This document shows, piece after piece, positions 1 through 8,298 of a DNA stretch of 64,000 nt. This DNA is from Bacillota bacterium (GTDB taxonomy: Bacteria > Bacillota > Desulfotomaculia > Desulfotomaculales > Desulfallaceae). Location: positions 135,070 to 199,069 of the forward strand of contig JAEXOR010000052.1 in assembly GCA_023439185.1 (NCBI GenBank), given 5' to 3'. Numbering within the stretch: the stretch's first letter is position 1; the number at the start of each line of letters is the position of its first letter. The notes under the pieces were generated by a model. The model ran no database searches. It was not told where the DNA came from and was given only the letters and a program-made list of their open reading frames with translations. Made by a program: the position numbers and the translations under genes.

Positions 1-118
1 GTTTTTTTTATGTATTTCCACTTATGATTGAACATAAAGGTGTACTTCCGGAGTAAAAATATGATAAAATCTGAATGATCATTTGTAAGCCAGATTTCGC
101 AGAGGAGGAAATTTAATC

Positions 119-460
119 ATGGAGCAGCCCATTGAAGTGATTGTATTTGGACTCGACGCTCCGGCCGTTGTTTCCGGCTGAGGACCGAGACATTCCGCCG
201 GGTGCGGAGCAGAGAAAACCATGAAGCAGGAAGCCGAAGAACTGGGTTCAACCTTGAAAGGTGATTTCGGAGACGATGTGTCCACCAAATTCGTGGACGT
301 ATCCACCGACGAAGTAAACCAGTATCCCAACATCGTGTCGATATTGGGCCGGGTGAGACTTCCCCTGACGGTAATCAACAATGAGCCCCGTTTTCACGGC
401 GGCATTTCGGCGGAGGTAATTACCAACGCCCTGAAAGAAATGCAGCAAAACGGACAATAA
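119..460 (+). CDS. Probable selenoprotein, thioredoxin-fold, with in-frame UGA
   Basis: This reads as one 113-codon frame that contains a UGA at 179-181, codon 21. The only good ribosome binding site, AGGAGG at 103-108, lies 10 nt before the ATG at 119. The next in-frame ATG at 221 has no convincing site. The N-terminal part gives a beta strand (IEVIVFG), then Sec21 and Cys29, the usual active-site position in thioredoxin folds. The downstream part gives a helix, a second strand (STKFVDVS) and a LPLTVIN segment whose Pro82 fits the conserved cis-proline. It then ends in a GG-containing turn and a helix. A hairpin just after the UGA fits a bacterial SECIS element. I infer a redox protein. I do not recognise a named family, although it resembles YuzD-type or other small thiol-disulfide proteins. 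A conventional annotation would report only 221-460. Confidence 0.72.
193..209 (+). promoter_or_regulatory. Candidate bacterial SECIS hairpin
   Basis: TTCCGC (193-198) pairs with GCGGAG (204-209) in 6 bp including one T-G wobble. The 5-nt loop is CGGGT. The loop begins 17 nt after the UGA and has a G in its first two bases, which matches the published general pattern for bacterial SECIS elements (loop about 16-37 nt downstream, short stem, early G). Confidence 0.6.
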
Positions 461-510
461 TTGATCGGATTGATCTATAACTGGACAAGATAACCTCTGA
501 CGTTATTTTT

Positions 511-553
511 CCCCTCCGGGCCGCATAAATTTAGTGGCAGGGAGGGGTTTTTT
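511..553 (+). terminator. Intrinsic terminator overlapping the yqfC ribosome binding site
   Basis: CCCCTCC (511-517) pairs with GGAGGGG (541-547), the loop is 23 nt, and six T follow directly. The same GGAGG is the only Shine-Dalgarno for yqfC at 554. The hairpin would therefore end the upstream transcript and also hide the yqfC start in any read-through RNA. Confidence 0.6.
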
Positions 554-838
554 ATGGCCTGGAAGGATCTAAAAAACCGTTTAAAAAGGCGGTTCTCGGA
601 TTACCTTGAATTGCCCGGGGATATCGTGCTTGATTTGCCCAAAATTATCCTGGTGGGCAATCTGCAAGTGTTTATTGAGAATCACCGGGGGATCCAGGAA
701 TATAACCCCAAGCTGGTCCGGATCGTCGTTAACGACAGGGTTGTGGAAATTGTCGGCGAGGGTCTGACCCTGCGTAATATTTTAACTGATGAAATATGCG
801 TGGAAGGCCGGATCAGTTCCCTGTCCTTTATTAATTAA
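554..838 (+). CDS. yqfC: Sporulation protein YqfC
   Basis: A 94-residue protein with the YqfC pattern: a basic N-terminus, then LPGDIVLDLPKIILVGN and the strand-rich tail EGLTLRNILTDEICVEGRI. It always sits upstream of yqfD in endospore formers, as it does here, and is expressed in the mother cell under sigma-E in Bacillus. Its molecular role is unclear. It starts at the ATG directly after a T-run, with GGAGGGG 6 nt upstream. It is the first gene of a yqfC-yqfD-phoH-pgpH string. Confidence 0.9.
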   Translation: MAWKDLKNRLKRRFSDYLELPGDIVLDLPKIILVGNLQVFIENHRGIQEYNPKLVRIVVNDRVVEIVGEGLTLRNILTDEICVEGRISSLSFIN

Positions 839-879
839 CGGGTTTTCAGAGGTATCACCAGTTAGGAGGCGAATCTGCA

Positions 880-2055
880 ATGTTGTTCGGAATATTGTAC
901 CGTTTGGGTGGGTACGTTACCATAACGCTGCCCGAGGAGTGTTTGGAGAAGTTCATCAACCTGGCGGTTTCCCGGGGGATCCTTTTATGGGACATAACTG
1001 GCATTGGCACCGGCCGAGTGGAGATGAAAGTGCGGTTGAGCGGTGTACAAGCCCTGCGTCACGTGGCCCGGATGACGGGCTGCCGGTTTAAAATAACCGA
1101 ACGGCACGGCCTGCCTTTTTTCCTTGGCCGGATAAAGCGGCGCCGGGCCATGGCGGCGGGCGCGCTGTTGTTTGTGGCGGCTCTGTATGTGCTGTCCTCC
1201 TTTATCTGGTTTATCGAGGTCACCGGTAACAGGCGGGTGAGCGACCAGGTGGTGGAGCAGGTGGCCCGCCAGGCCGGCCTGAAGCAGGGTGCGGCCCGGT
1301 GGAGTTTGGACATCTCTGCCCTGGAGGAAACCATATTGAATCAGGTGCCCGGTTTATCTTGGGTTGGCGTACAGGTTGAGGGTACCAGGGTATATATTAA
1401 GGTGGTGGAGAAGAAATACCCTCCGGTTGACGAAACGGCGCGTCCAGTGGACCTGGTGGCCGCCAAGAATGGGTTGATTACCGAAATGCTGGTTTTTAGC
1501 GGTTACCCCCTGGTTAATGAAGGTAATATTGTTACCAGAGGGCAGGTGCTGATATCGGCGGCCCAGAAGGATAAGGACAGTTACATCCGCGCCCGGGGGA
1601 TCGTGAAGGCCAAAGTCCGGTATGAAGCCATGGCCACTGTGCAACTGGTGGAAAAAGGGGCCGAGGTTACCGGCCGGGAAACTACCAGATTTGGCATTAA
1701 AATCGGCGGCAAGGAAATAATTCTTATAGGGCCGCGCGAGATTCCCTTTGCACATTACGCGCGGTACGTTGAAAGCAAACGGCTGCCTGAATGGAGGAAT
1801 ATTAACCTACCCGTCGAATTACTTACGGTAAAGTATAATGAGGAAAAACCTTACATTAATAGTTATACTGAAGAAGAGGCCCGGCGTCTGGCCTGCCGGA
1901 AGGCGCTGGACAGCATTCGCAGGCAAATATCCGGGAACGTGGCAGTAATGGATGAGAAACTTGAGGAACTGGCAGCGCCGGGGTCCGGCGCCGTCCGGAT
2001 GAAAGCCATAGTTGAGACCCTTGAGGATATCGGTATGGATAGGCCTCGAGCTTAA
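880..2055 (+). CDS. yqfD: Sporulation protein YqfD
   Basis: A 391-residue protein of the YqfD/SpoIV-like family. A cytoplasmic N-terminal domain of about 85 residues precedes a single membrane segment (AMAAGALLFVAALYVLSSFIWF, about residues 88-109). A FtsQ/POTRA-like stretch follows (EVTGNRRVSDQVVEQVARQAGL), then a large outside domain. It is needed for efficient sporulation in Bacillus, and its biochemical role is not settled. The start ATG follows TTAGGAGGCG. It is 41 nt after yqfC and 50 nt before phoH. Confidence 0.9.
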   Translation: MLFGILYRLGGYVTITLPEECLEKFINLAVSRGILLWDITGIGTGRVEMKVRLSGVQALRHVARMTGCRFKITERHGLPFFLGRIKRRRAMAAGALLFVAALYVLSSFIWFIEVTGNRRVSDQVVEQVARQAGLKQGAARWSLDISALEETILNQVPGLSWVGVQVEGTRVYIKVVEKKYPPVDETARPVDLVAAKNGLITEMLVFSGYPLVNEGNIVTRGQVLISAAQKDKDSYIRARGIVKAKVRYEAMATVQLVEKGAEVTGRETTRFGIKIGGKEIILIGPREIPFAHYARYVESKRLPEWRNINLPVELLTVKYNEEKPYINSYTEEEARRLACRKALDSIRRQISGNVAVMDEKLEELAAPGSGAVRMKAIVETLEDIGMDRPRA

Positions 2056-2105
2056 TCCACCGGGGCAAAAACCTTGCCCCGTAACCGCGGAGGAGGTTCC
2101 GGCGT

Positions 2106-3074
2106 TTGACGGAGAACGTGGAAGACCGGGTGATTATGGATGATATAGGCGCCGCGGCGGAGATATTCGGTCGGCATGACCAGAATCTATCGCTTTTGGA
2201 GCAAGCCCTGGGGGTCAAGATGGTGGCCCGGGGTGAGGAACTGTTGATTATGGGCGCCCGGGAACAGGTGGAAACCACCCGGGTGGTGATCGGTCAATTG
2301 CAGGATTTTTACCGGGCCGGAAACCGGCTGACCGCGCATGAGATTACTTATACCATTGACGCCGTAAAAGCAGGCAAGGCAGACGCCATCAAGGGGCTGG
2401 CCAGGGACGTGGTTCTGGTGACGCCCAGGGGTAAACAAATCAAGCCTAAAACGGTCGGTCAGCAGAACTATATAGGAGCGTTGCAGAAATACGATATTGT
2501 ATTTGCAGTGGGCCCGGCCGGCACGGGTAAGACTTACCTGGCGGTGGTGATGGCCATCCGGGCGTTGCGCAACCGTCAGATCAGCCGGATTGTACTGACC
2601 AGGCCGGCAGTTGAAGCCGGGGAAAAACTGGGGTTTTTACCCGGCGATTTACAGGAAAAGGTTGATCCTTATCTGCGCCCGTTATATGACAGCCTTTACG
2701 ATGTGCTGGGCTTTGAAAGCACACAAAAATACCTGGAACGAAATATTATTGAGATTGCCCCCCTGGCCTACATGCGGGGCAGGACGCTGGAAGATTCATT
2801 CGTTATTCTTGATGAAGCCCAGAATACCACTCCGGAGCAAATGAAAATGTTCCTTACCCGTTTGGGCTATGGTTCACGGGCGGTGATCACCGGAGACGTC
2901 ACCCAGGTGGACCTGCCCAGGGGACAGCAGTCCGGATTGATCCACGTCCGGTACGTATTGAGGAATATCAAGGACATTTCATTTCAGGAGTTGACCGGCC
3001 TGGACATTGTAAGGCACCCGCTGGTGCGGGAAATTGTGAGGGCGTACGACGAGGAAAACACACCGGTTGAGTAG
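2106..3074 (+). CDS. phoH: PhoH-family ATPase/RNA-associated protein
   Basis: A 322-residue PhoH-like (YbeZ) protein. The Walker A is GPAGTGKTYLA near residue 138 and the Walker B is SFVILDEAQN near residue 232, with the ITGDVTQVDLP motif after it. The N-terminal part resembles a KH-like segment (VARGEELLIMGAREQVE). The family is thought to act with YbeY in RNA processing, and ybeY is encoded two genes downstream on this strand. It starts at TTG 2106 behind GGAGGAGG (about 2090-2097). The TTG is accepted because no ATG gives the full N-terminus. Confidence 0.92.
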   Translation: MTENVEDRVIMDDIGAAAEIFGRHDQNLSLLEQALGVKMVARGEELLIMGAREQVETTRVVIGQLQDFYRAGNRLTAHEITYTIDAVKAGKADAIKGLARDVVLVTPRGKQIKPKTVGQQNYIGALQKYDIVFAVGPAGTGKTYLAVVMAIRALRNRQISRIVLTRPAVEAGEKLGFLPGDLQEKVDPYLRPLYDSLYDVLGFESTQKYLERNIIEIAPLAYMRGRTLEDSFVILDEAQNTTPEQMKMFLTRLGYGSRAVITGDVTQVDLPRGQQSGLIHVRYVLRNIKDISFQELTGLDIVRHPLVREIVRAYDEENTPVE

Positions 3075-3131
3075 CGTAGGCGGATTTGAGAGCATATTAT
3101 GTGAACCGCTGCACCAAGAGGAGTGGAAAAC

Positions 3132-5309
3132 ATGCGCCCTCCGGTTAAATTCAGAGGACGAATAGCGGACGGTTTCAGCCAGTTGGCCGGTAAAAGGAAA
3201 GTGCGCCGGATTCTGGCCGCCATTGTTTTTTTTGCCGCCCTGACGTTGATTATTGCGGTGGATTTTATGCCCCAAAGGGTGAACCTGGTGGTGGGACAGG
3301 TTTCACCCGGAGATATCCGCGCCCCGCAGGGGGTGACTTTTGAGGACAAGGCCAGCACCGCAGAGGCCCGGGCGCTGGCGGCGGCCCAGGTTGAAAGGCA
3401 GTATATTGTAGACCCGCGCGTCAGCGTGGATGTGCAGAAGAATATTTCCGAACTGGTTAAATCCATAAAAGCGGTGCAGGGCAACGAGGCGCAAGATGAA
3501 ACTGAGAAGACTCAGCAGCTGAAGGATATTATTCCCTTTAACTTGTCCGATGGGGTTATTAACACGCTGGCCCGGCCCGACGAGGAGCAAAACCTGGACC
3601 GGCTGGAGACCGGCCTCACCGCCATGGTGGCCGAAGTAATGGGCAAAACGGATGGTGTGCTCCAGGAGAACCTGGCCGCAGCCGAAAAAGAATTGAACGA
3701 CAAGGTGCTGTCGCTGGAGCTTTCCGAACCTTATGACGAGCTGGCTGCCGGCCTGGTGCGCAATTACCTGCGGCCCAACCGTTTTTATGATTCCGAAAGA
3801 ACCGAACGTTTAAAGGAAGCGGCCAGGGATAGTGTCAGCCCGGTGATGGTCACCGTCAAAAAGGATGAAAAAATCATTGGCGTGGGCGAAATCGTTACCG
3901 AGGAACACCTGGCCAAGCTGGAAGCGCTGAACCTGACCCGCCCCACACTGCCGGTATCGTCCGTGCTGGGCGCGGCCCTGCTGGTGGGCTTGATGATGGT
4001 GGTGGTATTGTTTTATCTGTACCAGCAAAACAGGGAGATTTACCGGAATGCCGGCCATTTGTACCTGCTGGGCATTATCGTGGTGGGTGTTCTTGGGGTG
4101 GCCAAGGCCATTATCGCCATCAACGTGGGACAATGGCCGGAGTTCGGCGCCCTGCTGGGCTACCTGGCGCCCATCGCGGCGGCGGGGATGCTTATTGCCA
4201 TTCTGCTCGACTCCCGCCTGGCTGTGCTGGTGGTGGCCGTAACGAGCTTCATGCTGGGGCTGATGACGGGCGGAGATCTTAAATTTGCGGTGGTGGGCCT
4301 GATCGGAGGCATCACCGGGGTTTACGGGGTCAGCAAGCTCAGTCAGCGCAGCGACCTGGCCCGGGCCGGGTTTTATGCCGGGGCCGCCAGCATGGCCGCC
4401 ATATTCGCCATGGGGCTCCTGAGTGAAATATCAATCGGACTGGTGCTCACCTCCAGCCTGGTGCTTGGTTCCTTAAACGGTATCCTGTCCTCCATTTTAA
4501 CCAACGGAGCCATTCCCTACCTGGAAAGCGCCTTCGGCATCACCTCGTCGGTGCGGCTGCTGGAGCTGTCCAACCCCGGCAACCCGCTGCTCAGACAACT
4601 GCAGATTGAAGCGCCGGGCACTTATCACCATAGCCTGCTGGTGGGCAATCTGGCCGAGGCGGCGGCAAACGCCGTGGGCGGTGATGCGCTGCTGGTGAGA
4701 GTGGCCGCATATTATCACGATATCGGTAAAATTAAAAGGCCTTACTTTTTTATAGAAAACCAGATGGGGGACAACCCCCACGACAAAATAGCGCCCACTC
4801 TGAGCACGTTGATTTTAACGTCCCATGTCAAGGACGGGGCGGAACTGGCCCGGGAGAAAAAGCTGCCCCAGGGGATTACGGAAATCATCGAACAGCACCA
4901 CGGCAACAGCCTGTGCAGTTTCTTTTACCACAAGGCCGTGGAAAACAACAAAAACGAAAACATCGTTGAAGAAGAGTTCCGGTACGAGGGTCCCAAACCC
5001 CAGACCAAGGAAGCGGCCATGGTTATGCTGGCCGATGCCGTCGAAGCGGCGGTCCGGTCGTTGCAGAACCGCACCCCCGGCCGGGTGGAGGGGTTGGTGC
5101 GGAAAATCATCCGCGATAAGCTGATGGACGGGCAGTTGGATGAATGCGACCTGACCCTCAAGGATTTGGACATTATCGCGGGCGCCTTTATCAGGGTGCT
5201 GTCGGGGATATTCCATAACCGGGTCGAGTACCCGGATCCGCAGATGCTGCAAAATAAGGAAGCGCCAAAGAAGGCCAAAAAGCGGAAAGGTTTGCAGAGC
5301 CTCGGTTAA
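3132..5309 (+). CDS. pgpH: 7TM-HD cyclic-di-AMP phosphodiesterase, PgpH/YqfF type
   Basis: About 725 residues. There is an N-terminal membrane anchor (ILAAIVFFAALTLIIAVDFM), an extracytoplasmic 7TMR-HDED domain to about residue 270, and seven membrane spans to about residue 460. The C-terminal HD hydrolase domain carries YHHSLLVGNLAE, YYHDIGKIKRPYFFIENQ, TSHVKDG and EQHHG. PgpH proteins of this layout hydrolyse c-di-AMP. An upstream GTG at 3123 is in frame, but GAGGAG touches it. The same site stands 9 nt before ATG 3132, so I take that start. Its place between phoH and ybeY is typical for Firmicutes. Confidence 0.93.
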   Translation: MRPPVKFRGRIADGFSQLAGKRKVRRILAAIVFFAALTLIIAVDFMPQRVNLVVGQVSPGDIRAPQGVTFEDKASTAEARALAAAQVERQYIVDPRVSVDVQKNISELVKSIKAVQGNEAQDETEKTQQLKDIIPFNLSDGVINTLARPDEEQNLDRLETGLTAMVAEVMGKTDGVLQENLAAAEKELNDKVLSLELSEPYDELAAGLVRNYLRPNRFYDSERTERLKEAARDSVSPVMVTVKKDEKIIGVGEIVTEEHLAKLEALNLTRPTLPVSSVLGAALLVGLMMVVVLFYLYQQNREIYRNAGHLYLLGIIVVGVLGVAKAIIAINVGQWPEFGALLGYLAPIAAAGMLIAILLDSRLAVLVVAVTSFMLGLMTGGDLKFAVVGLIGGITGVYGVSKLSQRSDLARAGFYAGAASMAAIFAMGLLSEISIGLVLTSSLVLGSLNGILSSILTNGAIPYLESAFGITSSVRLLELSNPGNPLLRQLQIEAPGTYHHSLLVGNLAEAAANAVGGDALLVRVAAYYHDIGKIKRPYFFIENQMGDNPHDKIAPTLSTLILTSHVKDGAELAREKKLPQGITEIIEQHHGNSLCSFFYHKAVENNKNENIVEEEFRYEGPKPQTKEAAMVMLADAVEAAVRSLQNRTPGRVEGLVRKIIRDKLMDGQLDECDLTLKDLDIIAGAFIRVLSGIFHNRVEYPDPQMLQNKEAPKKAKKRKGLQSLG

Positions 5310-5314
5310 GCATA

Positions 5315-5350
5315 CAAAGACCCGTGCCGCTGTAAGCGGCCGGGTCTTTG
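5315..5350. terminator. Bidirectional terminator between convergent genes
   Basis: CAAAGACCCG (5315-5324) pairs with CGGGTCTTTG (5341-5350), with an inner GCCGC/GCGGC extension. It lies between pgpH (plus) and the DUF1540 gene (minus) and can serve both. Confidence 0.7.
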
Positions 5351-5375
5351 CCGGCTTTTCACCGGTGCGGAATAG

Positions 5376-5627
5376 TTAAGACATTTTTTGGATTCCGTCC
5401 GCGTTAAATTTGTTCGAGCCTTTGGGCAGGAATGTTTTGCAGCAGGTAGCCATACAGTTGTCCGCCGGGGTGGGTGACAATTGCTTGGCCATGGTGGCGT
5501 CAATCCGGTCCGGCTTTTGGCTGCCGAACTCATCGTTGGTAACCATAATTTCGTTGGCGAGACATTTGTTTCCCTGGGCATAATAATGACAGGTGTTGAC
5601 CAGGCAGTGGATGTGCTGTTGGTTCAT
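5376..5627 (-). CDS. DUF1540 domain protein, Cys-rich
   Basis: An 83-residue protein. The N-terminal 26 residues hold the DUF1540 pattern: CLVNTCHYYAQGNKCLANEI, that is C-x4-C-x7-C followed by a hydrophobic strand. A second Cys pair (DNCMATCCKTF) follows near the C-terminus, and DUF1540 proteins often carry two such Cys-rich copies. It probably binds a metal. The function is unknown, and many homologues occur in anaerobic Firmicutes. The start is supported by AAGGGGGATTGA on the minus strand just upstream. It stands alone between plus-strand operons. Confidence 0.8.
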   Translation of the reverse strand: MNQQHIHCLVNTCHYYAQGNKCLANEIMVTNDEFGSQKPDRIDATMAKQLSPTPADNCMATCCKTFLPKGSNKFNADGIQKMS

Positions 5628-5730
5628 ACTTCAATCCCCCTTGATTATGGAAATAAACCTGCGTTATTATTTTTTGCGTTTTGATCTTTTTTATTTTGCC
5701 AAGTTTTAAAAAAATAAAGGGGCGTTTAAG

Positions 5731-6189
5731 ATGCCGGTATTTGTGAACAATCTGCAGGATAAAGTACCTGTTGACGGCAAAATTGAGGAGCTGCTTATCG
5801 CCGTGACGGAGGAAGCGCTGCGGAATTGCGGTGTCGGCGGGGACCCCGAGGTGAGCCTGGTGTTTGTTGACGATGACTACATCGCCGGGTTGAACTTGCA
5901 GTACCGGTCCGTGGCCGGCCCGACGGATGTGCTCAGCTTTGCCATGCAGGAGGGAGAACCTGTGCCGGGCGGAGAGGAAGAGGGTCCCATGCTGGGGGAC
6001 GTGGTTATTTCACTGGAAACCGCCGTCCGCCAAGCCGGGGAGTACGGGCACAGTTTTCAGCGTGAGGTTGCCTACCTGACAGTGCACGGTGTGCTGCACC
6101 TGTTGGGCTTTGACCACGGCGCCGAGGAAGAAAAAAAGCTGATGCGGACCCGGGAAGAAGCGATCTTAAATCGCGTATTAAAAGGGTGA
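5731..6189 (+). CDS. ybeY: Endoribonuclease YbeY (rRNA maturation)
   Basis: A 152-residue metal-dependent RNase that takes part in 16S rRNA 3' end maturation and ribosome quality control. The catalytic zinc motif HGVLHLLGFDH (H-x3-H-x5-H) is at residues 113-123, and SVAGPTDVLSFAM is the usual substrate-side motif. It begins a tight operon ybeY-dgkA-cdd-era. The downstream dgkA ORF starts 7 nt after the stop. Confidence 0.95.
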   Translation: MPVFVNNLQDKVPVDGKIEELLIAVTEEALRNCGVGGDPEVSLVFVDDDYIAGLNLQYRSVAGPTDVLSFAMQEGEPVPGGEEEGPMLGDVVISLETAVRQAGEYGHSFQREVAYLTVHGVLHLLGFDHGAEEEKKLMRTREEAILNRVLKG

Positions 6190-6195
6190 AACCGG

Positions 6196-6561
6196 TTGTC
6201 AAGGATCATAAAAAGCTTTGGCTGGGCTTTTTCCGGTATCCGGCAGGTGTCGGCCACCCAGCCCAATATGAAAATCCATCTGGCGGCGGCTTTTCTGGTG
6301 TTCGTTGTTTGTGTGGCGTGGCTGCGGATGCCGGCGACGGAACTGGCCATTGTATTCATGGCTGTCTTCATGGTGCTGGCGGCTGAGATGTTCAACACCG
6401 CAGTGGAAGCGGCGGTTGACCTGGCCACCACCCGCAGGCACCCGCTGGCCAAGGCGGCCAAGGACGCCGCCGCCGGGGCGGTGCTGCTTACCGCTTTAAA
6501 TGCCCTGGTGGTGGCCTGCCTGCTGATCTGGCCCCATCTGAGAGACCAAATATCGAGGTGA
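6196..6561 (+). CDS. dgkA: Diacylglycerol/undecaprenol kinase, DgkA family
   Basis: A 121-residue integral membrane kinase. There are three membrane segments (about residues 28-47, 49-66 and 95-114). The family signature EMFNTAVEAAVDLAT carries the catalytic glutamates, and an N-terminal amphipathic helix (SFGWAFSGIRQ) precedes them. In Gram-positive bacteria this family recycles undecaprenol by phosphorylation. The start is TTG 6196, close behind the ybeY stop. The ybeY tail AAAGGGTGAA may act as its ribosome binding site. Confidence 0.9.
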   Translation: MSRIIKSFGWAFSGIRQVSATQPNMKIHLAAAFLVFVVCVAWLRMPATELAIVFMAVFMVLAAEMFNTAVEAAVDLATTRRHPLAKAAKDAAAGAVLLTALNALVVACLLIWPHLRDQISR

Positions 6562-6565
6562 TGAT

Positions 6566-6967
6566 ATGAAGCCCGAAGAACTGGTTAAACTGGCCCTGGA
6601 GGCCGGGGAAAACGCCTATGCCCCCTATTCCCGTTTTAAAGTGGGCGCCGCCTTGCTTACCGCCGGCGGGGAAGTATTCACCGGCTGCAACGTGGAAAAC
6701 GCCTCTTACGGTTTAACGATCTGCGCCGAACGGGTGGTGCTGTATAATGCGGTTTCCCGGGGCGAGCGCAGCTTTTCGGCCATTGCCGTTGCCGCGGATA
6801 CCAACGACTACTGCAGCCCGTGCGGCGCCTGCCGCCAGGTGCTGGCCGAGTTTGGCGGCGATATCAAAGTATATATGGCCAACCGCAGGGGCGAATACCG
6901 CGAAACCACCGTGGCGGAGCTGCTGCCGGCGGCCTTTGGGTTAAATATCAATCCGGGAGGAAATTGA
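6566..6967 (+). CDS. cdd: Cytidine deaminase
   Basis: A 133-residue homotetramer-type cytidine deaminase of the pyrimidine salvage pathway. The substrate motif is NVENASYGLTICAERV, with the catalytic C-A-E and the first zinc cysteine. PCGACRQVLAEF supplies the other two zinc cysteines. ATG 6566 follows CGAGGTGATGAT from the end of dgkA, so translation is coupled. Its place between dgkA and era is the common Firmicute order. Confidence 0.96.
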   Translation: MKPEELVKLALEAGENAYAPYSRFKVGAALLTAGGEVFTGCNVENASYGLTICAERVVLYNAVSRGERSFSAIAVAADTNDYCSPCGACRQVLAEFGGDIKVYMANRRGEYRETTVAELLPAAFGLNINPGGN

Positions 6968-6973
6968 TCTTCG

Positions 6974-7870
6974 ATGCTTGAATCAGGTTATAAATCCGGT
7001 TTTGTGGCCATTGTAGGGCGTACCAACGTGGGTAAATCCACCCTGCTGAACAAAATGCTCGGGCAAAAGGTGACCATCATGTCCGACAAACCCCAGACCA
7101 CCAGGCACAAAATCCAGGCGGCGCTGACCGGGGAAGGCTTTCAAATTGTTTTTTTGGATACCCCGGGTATCCACAGGCCCAAACACAGGCTGGGCGAGCA
7201 CATGGTCAAGCTGGCTCTTAACACGCTACGGGAAGTGGACCTGGTCATGCTGTTGGTGGAAGCGGCTCTACCCGGTCCCGGCGACCGGTACATCCTGGAG
7301 CAAATTAAACAGTTGCCGGGTCCGGTAATACTGGTGATCAACAAAATAGACCTGGTGAAGAAAAGTGAGCTGCCGGCGATCATAGACGCCTTTCAAAGGG
7401 CGCACAACTTTGCCGAGATTGTGCCCGTTTCGGCGTTAAATGGTGATAACGTCCGGCTCCTGCCGGAACTCATCACCCGGTACCTGCCCGAAGGACCCCA
7501 ATACTATCCCGATGACATGGTGGTGGACCGCCCCGAGCGGTTCATCATGGCCGAAATCATCAGGGAAAAGGTGTTGCACCTGACCAGCCAGGAAGTGCCC
7601 CACTCTGTGGCCGTGGTGGTGGAACAAATTGAGGAGCGCCCCAACGATCTGCTGGCGGTGAGCGCCGTGATTTACACTGAACGGGACAGCCAGAAGGGTA
7701 TCTTAATCGGCAAGGGCGGGGGGATGCTCAAACAGGTGGGCCAACTGGCCCGGGAGGAAATCGAATCCCTGCTGGGCTCCCGGATTTTCCTGGAGCTGTG
7801 GGTAAAAGTGAAAAAAGACTGGCGCAACCGGGAACATGAGATGAAAAACTTCGGGCTGCTGGAGAATTAA
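6974..7870 (+). CDS. era: GTPase Era
   Basis: A 298-residue GTPase for 16S rRNA maturation and 30S assembly. The G1 motif is GRTNVGKS (about residues 15-22), G2 is TTRHKI, G3 DTPGIH and G4 NKIDLV. The C-terminal KH domain contains GILIGKGGGMLKQVG. The ribosome binding site GGGAGG lies at the end of cdd. Last gene of the ybeY operon. Confidence 0.97.
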   Translation: MLESGYKSGFVAIVGRTNVGKSTLLNKMLGQKVTIMSDKPQTTRHKIQAALTGEGFQIVFLDTPGIHRPKHRLGEHMVKLALNTLREVDLVMLLVEAALPGPGDRYILEQIKQLPGPVILVINKIDLVKKSELPAIIDAFQRAHNFAEIVPVSALNGDNVRLLPELITRYLPEGPQYYPDDMVVDRPERFIMAEIIREKVLHLTSQEVPHSVAVVVEQIEERPNDLLAVSAVIYTERDSQKGILIGKGGGMLKQVGQLAREEIESLLGSRIFLELWVKVKKDWRNREHEMKNFGLLEN

Positions 7871-7894
7871 AGCCCGGCTTCCGCGGAAAAATGA

Positions 7895-7924
7895 TTGACA
7901 CATCTTGCGGGCAGGTAATATGAT
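7895..7924 (+). promoter_or_regulatory. Sigma-A promoter of the corA leader
   Basis: TTGACA at 7895-7900 and TATGAT at 7919-7924, with an 18-nt spacer. The predicted transcript starts about 14 nt before the riboswitch. Confidence 0.7.
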
Positions 7925-7942
7925 GTTAACATAATTAAACAG

Positions 7943-8106
7943 CGTTCTTCGTTAGGTGAGGCTACTGTGCGGACACAGGCCACTGCCCGGAAATGTCGAG
8001 AGACAGTAACGGGTCAACTGATACTACCGAAATAAGGTTTTATCTAACGTGGCTGAGAAATTTTCTCTAGCTGTACTGAGCCAAAACTTGTACGAGTGAA
8101 GAAGGC
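7943..8106 (+). ncRNA. M-box (ykoK) magnesium riboswitch aptamer
   Basis: Recognised from the conserved cores: CTTCGTTAGGTGAGGCT at 7947-7963, GGCCACTGCCCGGAAATGTC near 7978-7997, GGGTCAAC near 8011, and CTGAGCCAAAACTTGTACGA near 8076-8095. P1 forms between TTCTTC (7945-7950) and GAAGAA (8098-8103). M-box RNAs bind Mg2+ and repress magnesium transport genes, and the next gene is a CorA transporter. Confidence 0.93.
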
Positions 8107-8126
8107 GGTAATGGTGCGTTGTTATT

Positions 8127-8160
8127 GGCCTTCCCAAAATGCGGGGGCCTTTATGTTTTT
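8127..8160 (+). terminator. Riboswitch-controlled terminator
   Basis: GGCCTTC (8127-8133) pairs with GGGGGCC (8143-8149), with T-rich sequence after it. The 3' side of P1 continues into GAAGG (8101-8105), which can pair with CCTTC of the terminator. P1 formation (Mg2+ bound) should free CCTTC and cause termination. Without Mg2+ the antiterminator forms. This matches known M-box logic. Confidence 0.65.
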
Positions 8161-8298
8161 GTTTAGACTATGATTTATGCCTTTCAGAGGCAATTTTAAA
8201 AGAGGGGGTGACCTGCGTGGAAGAATCGGCGTACCGACGATGGAATTCAGCCGTTGGTGAACTTAATAAAATGTCAGCAACCCATGGAGGTGGCCCCA

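Noticed and set aside
79..381. A 100-residue open frame on the minus strand
   Set aside because: It is the shadow of the UGA-containing plus-strand gene and has no recognisable protein features.
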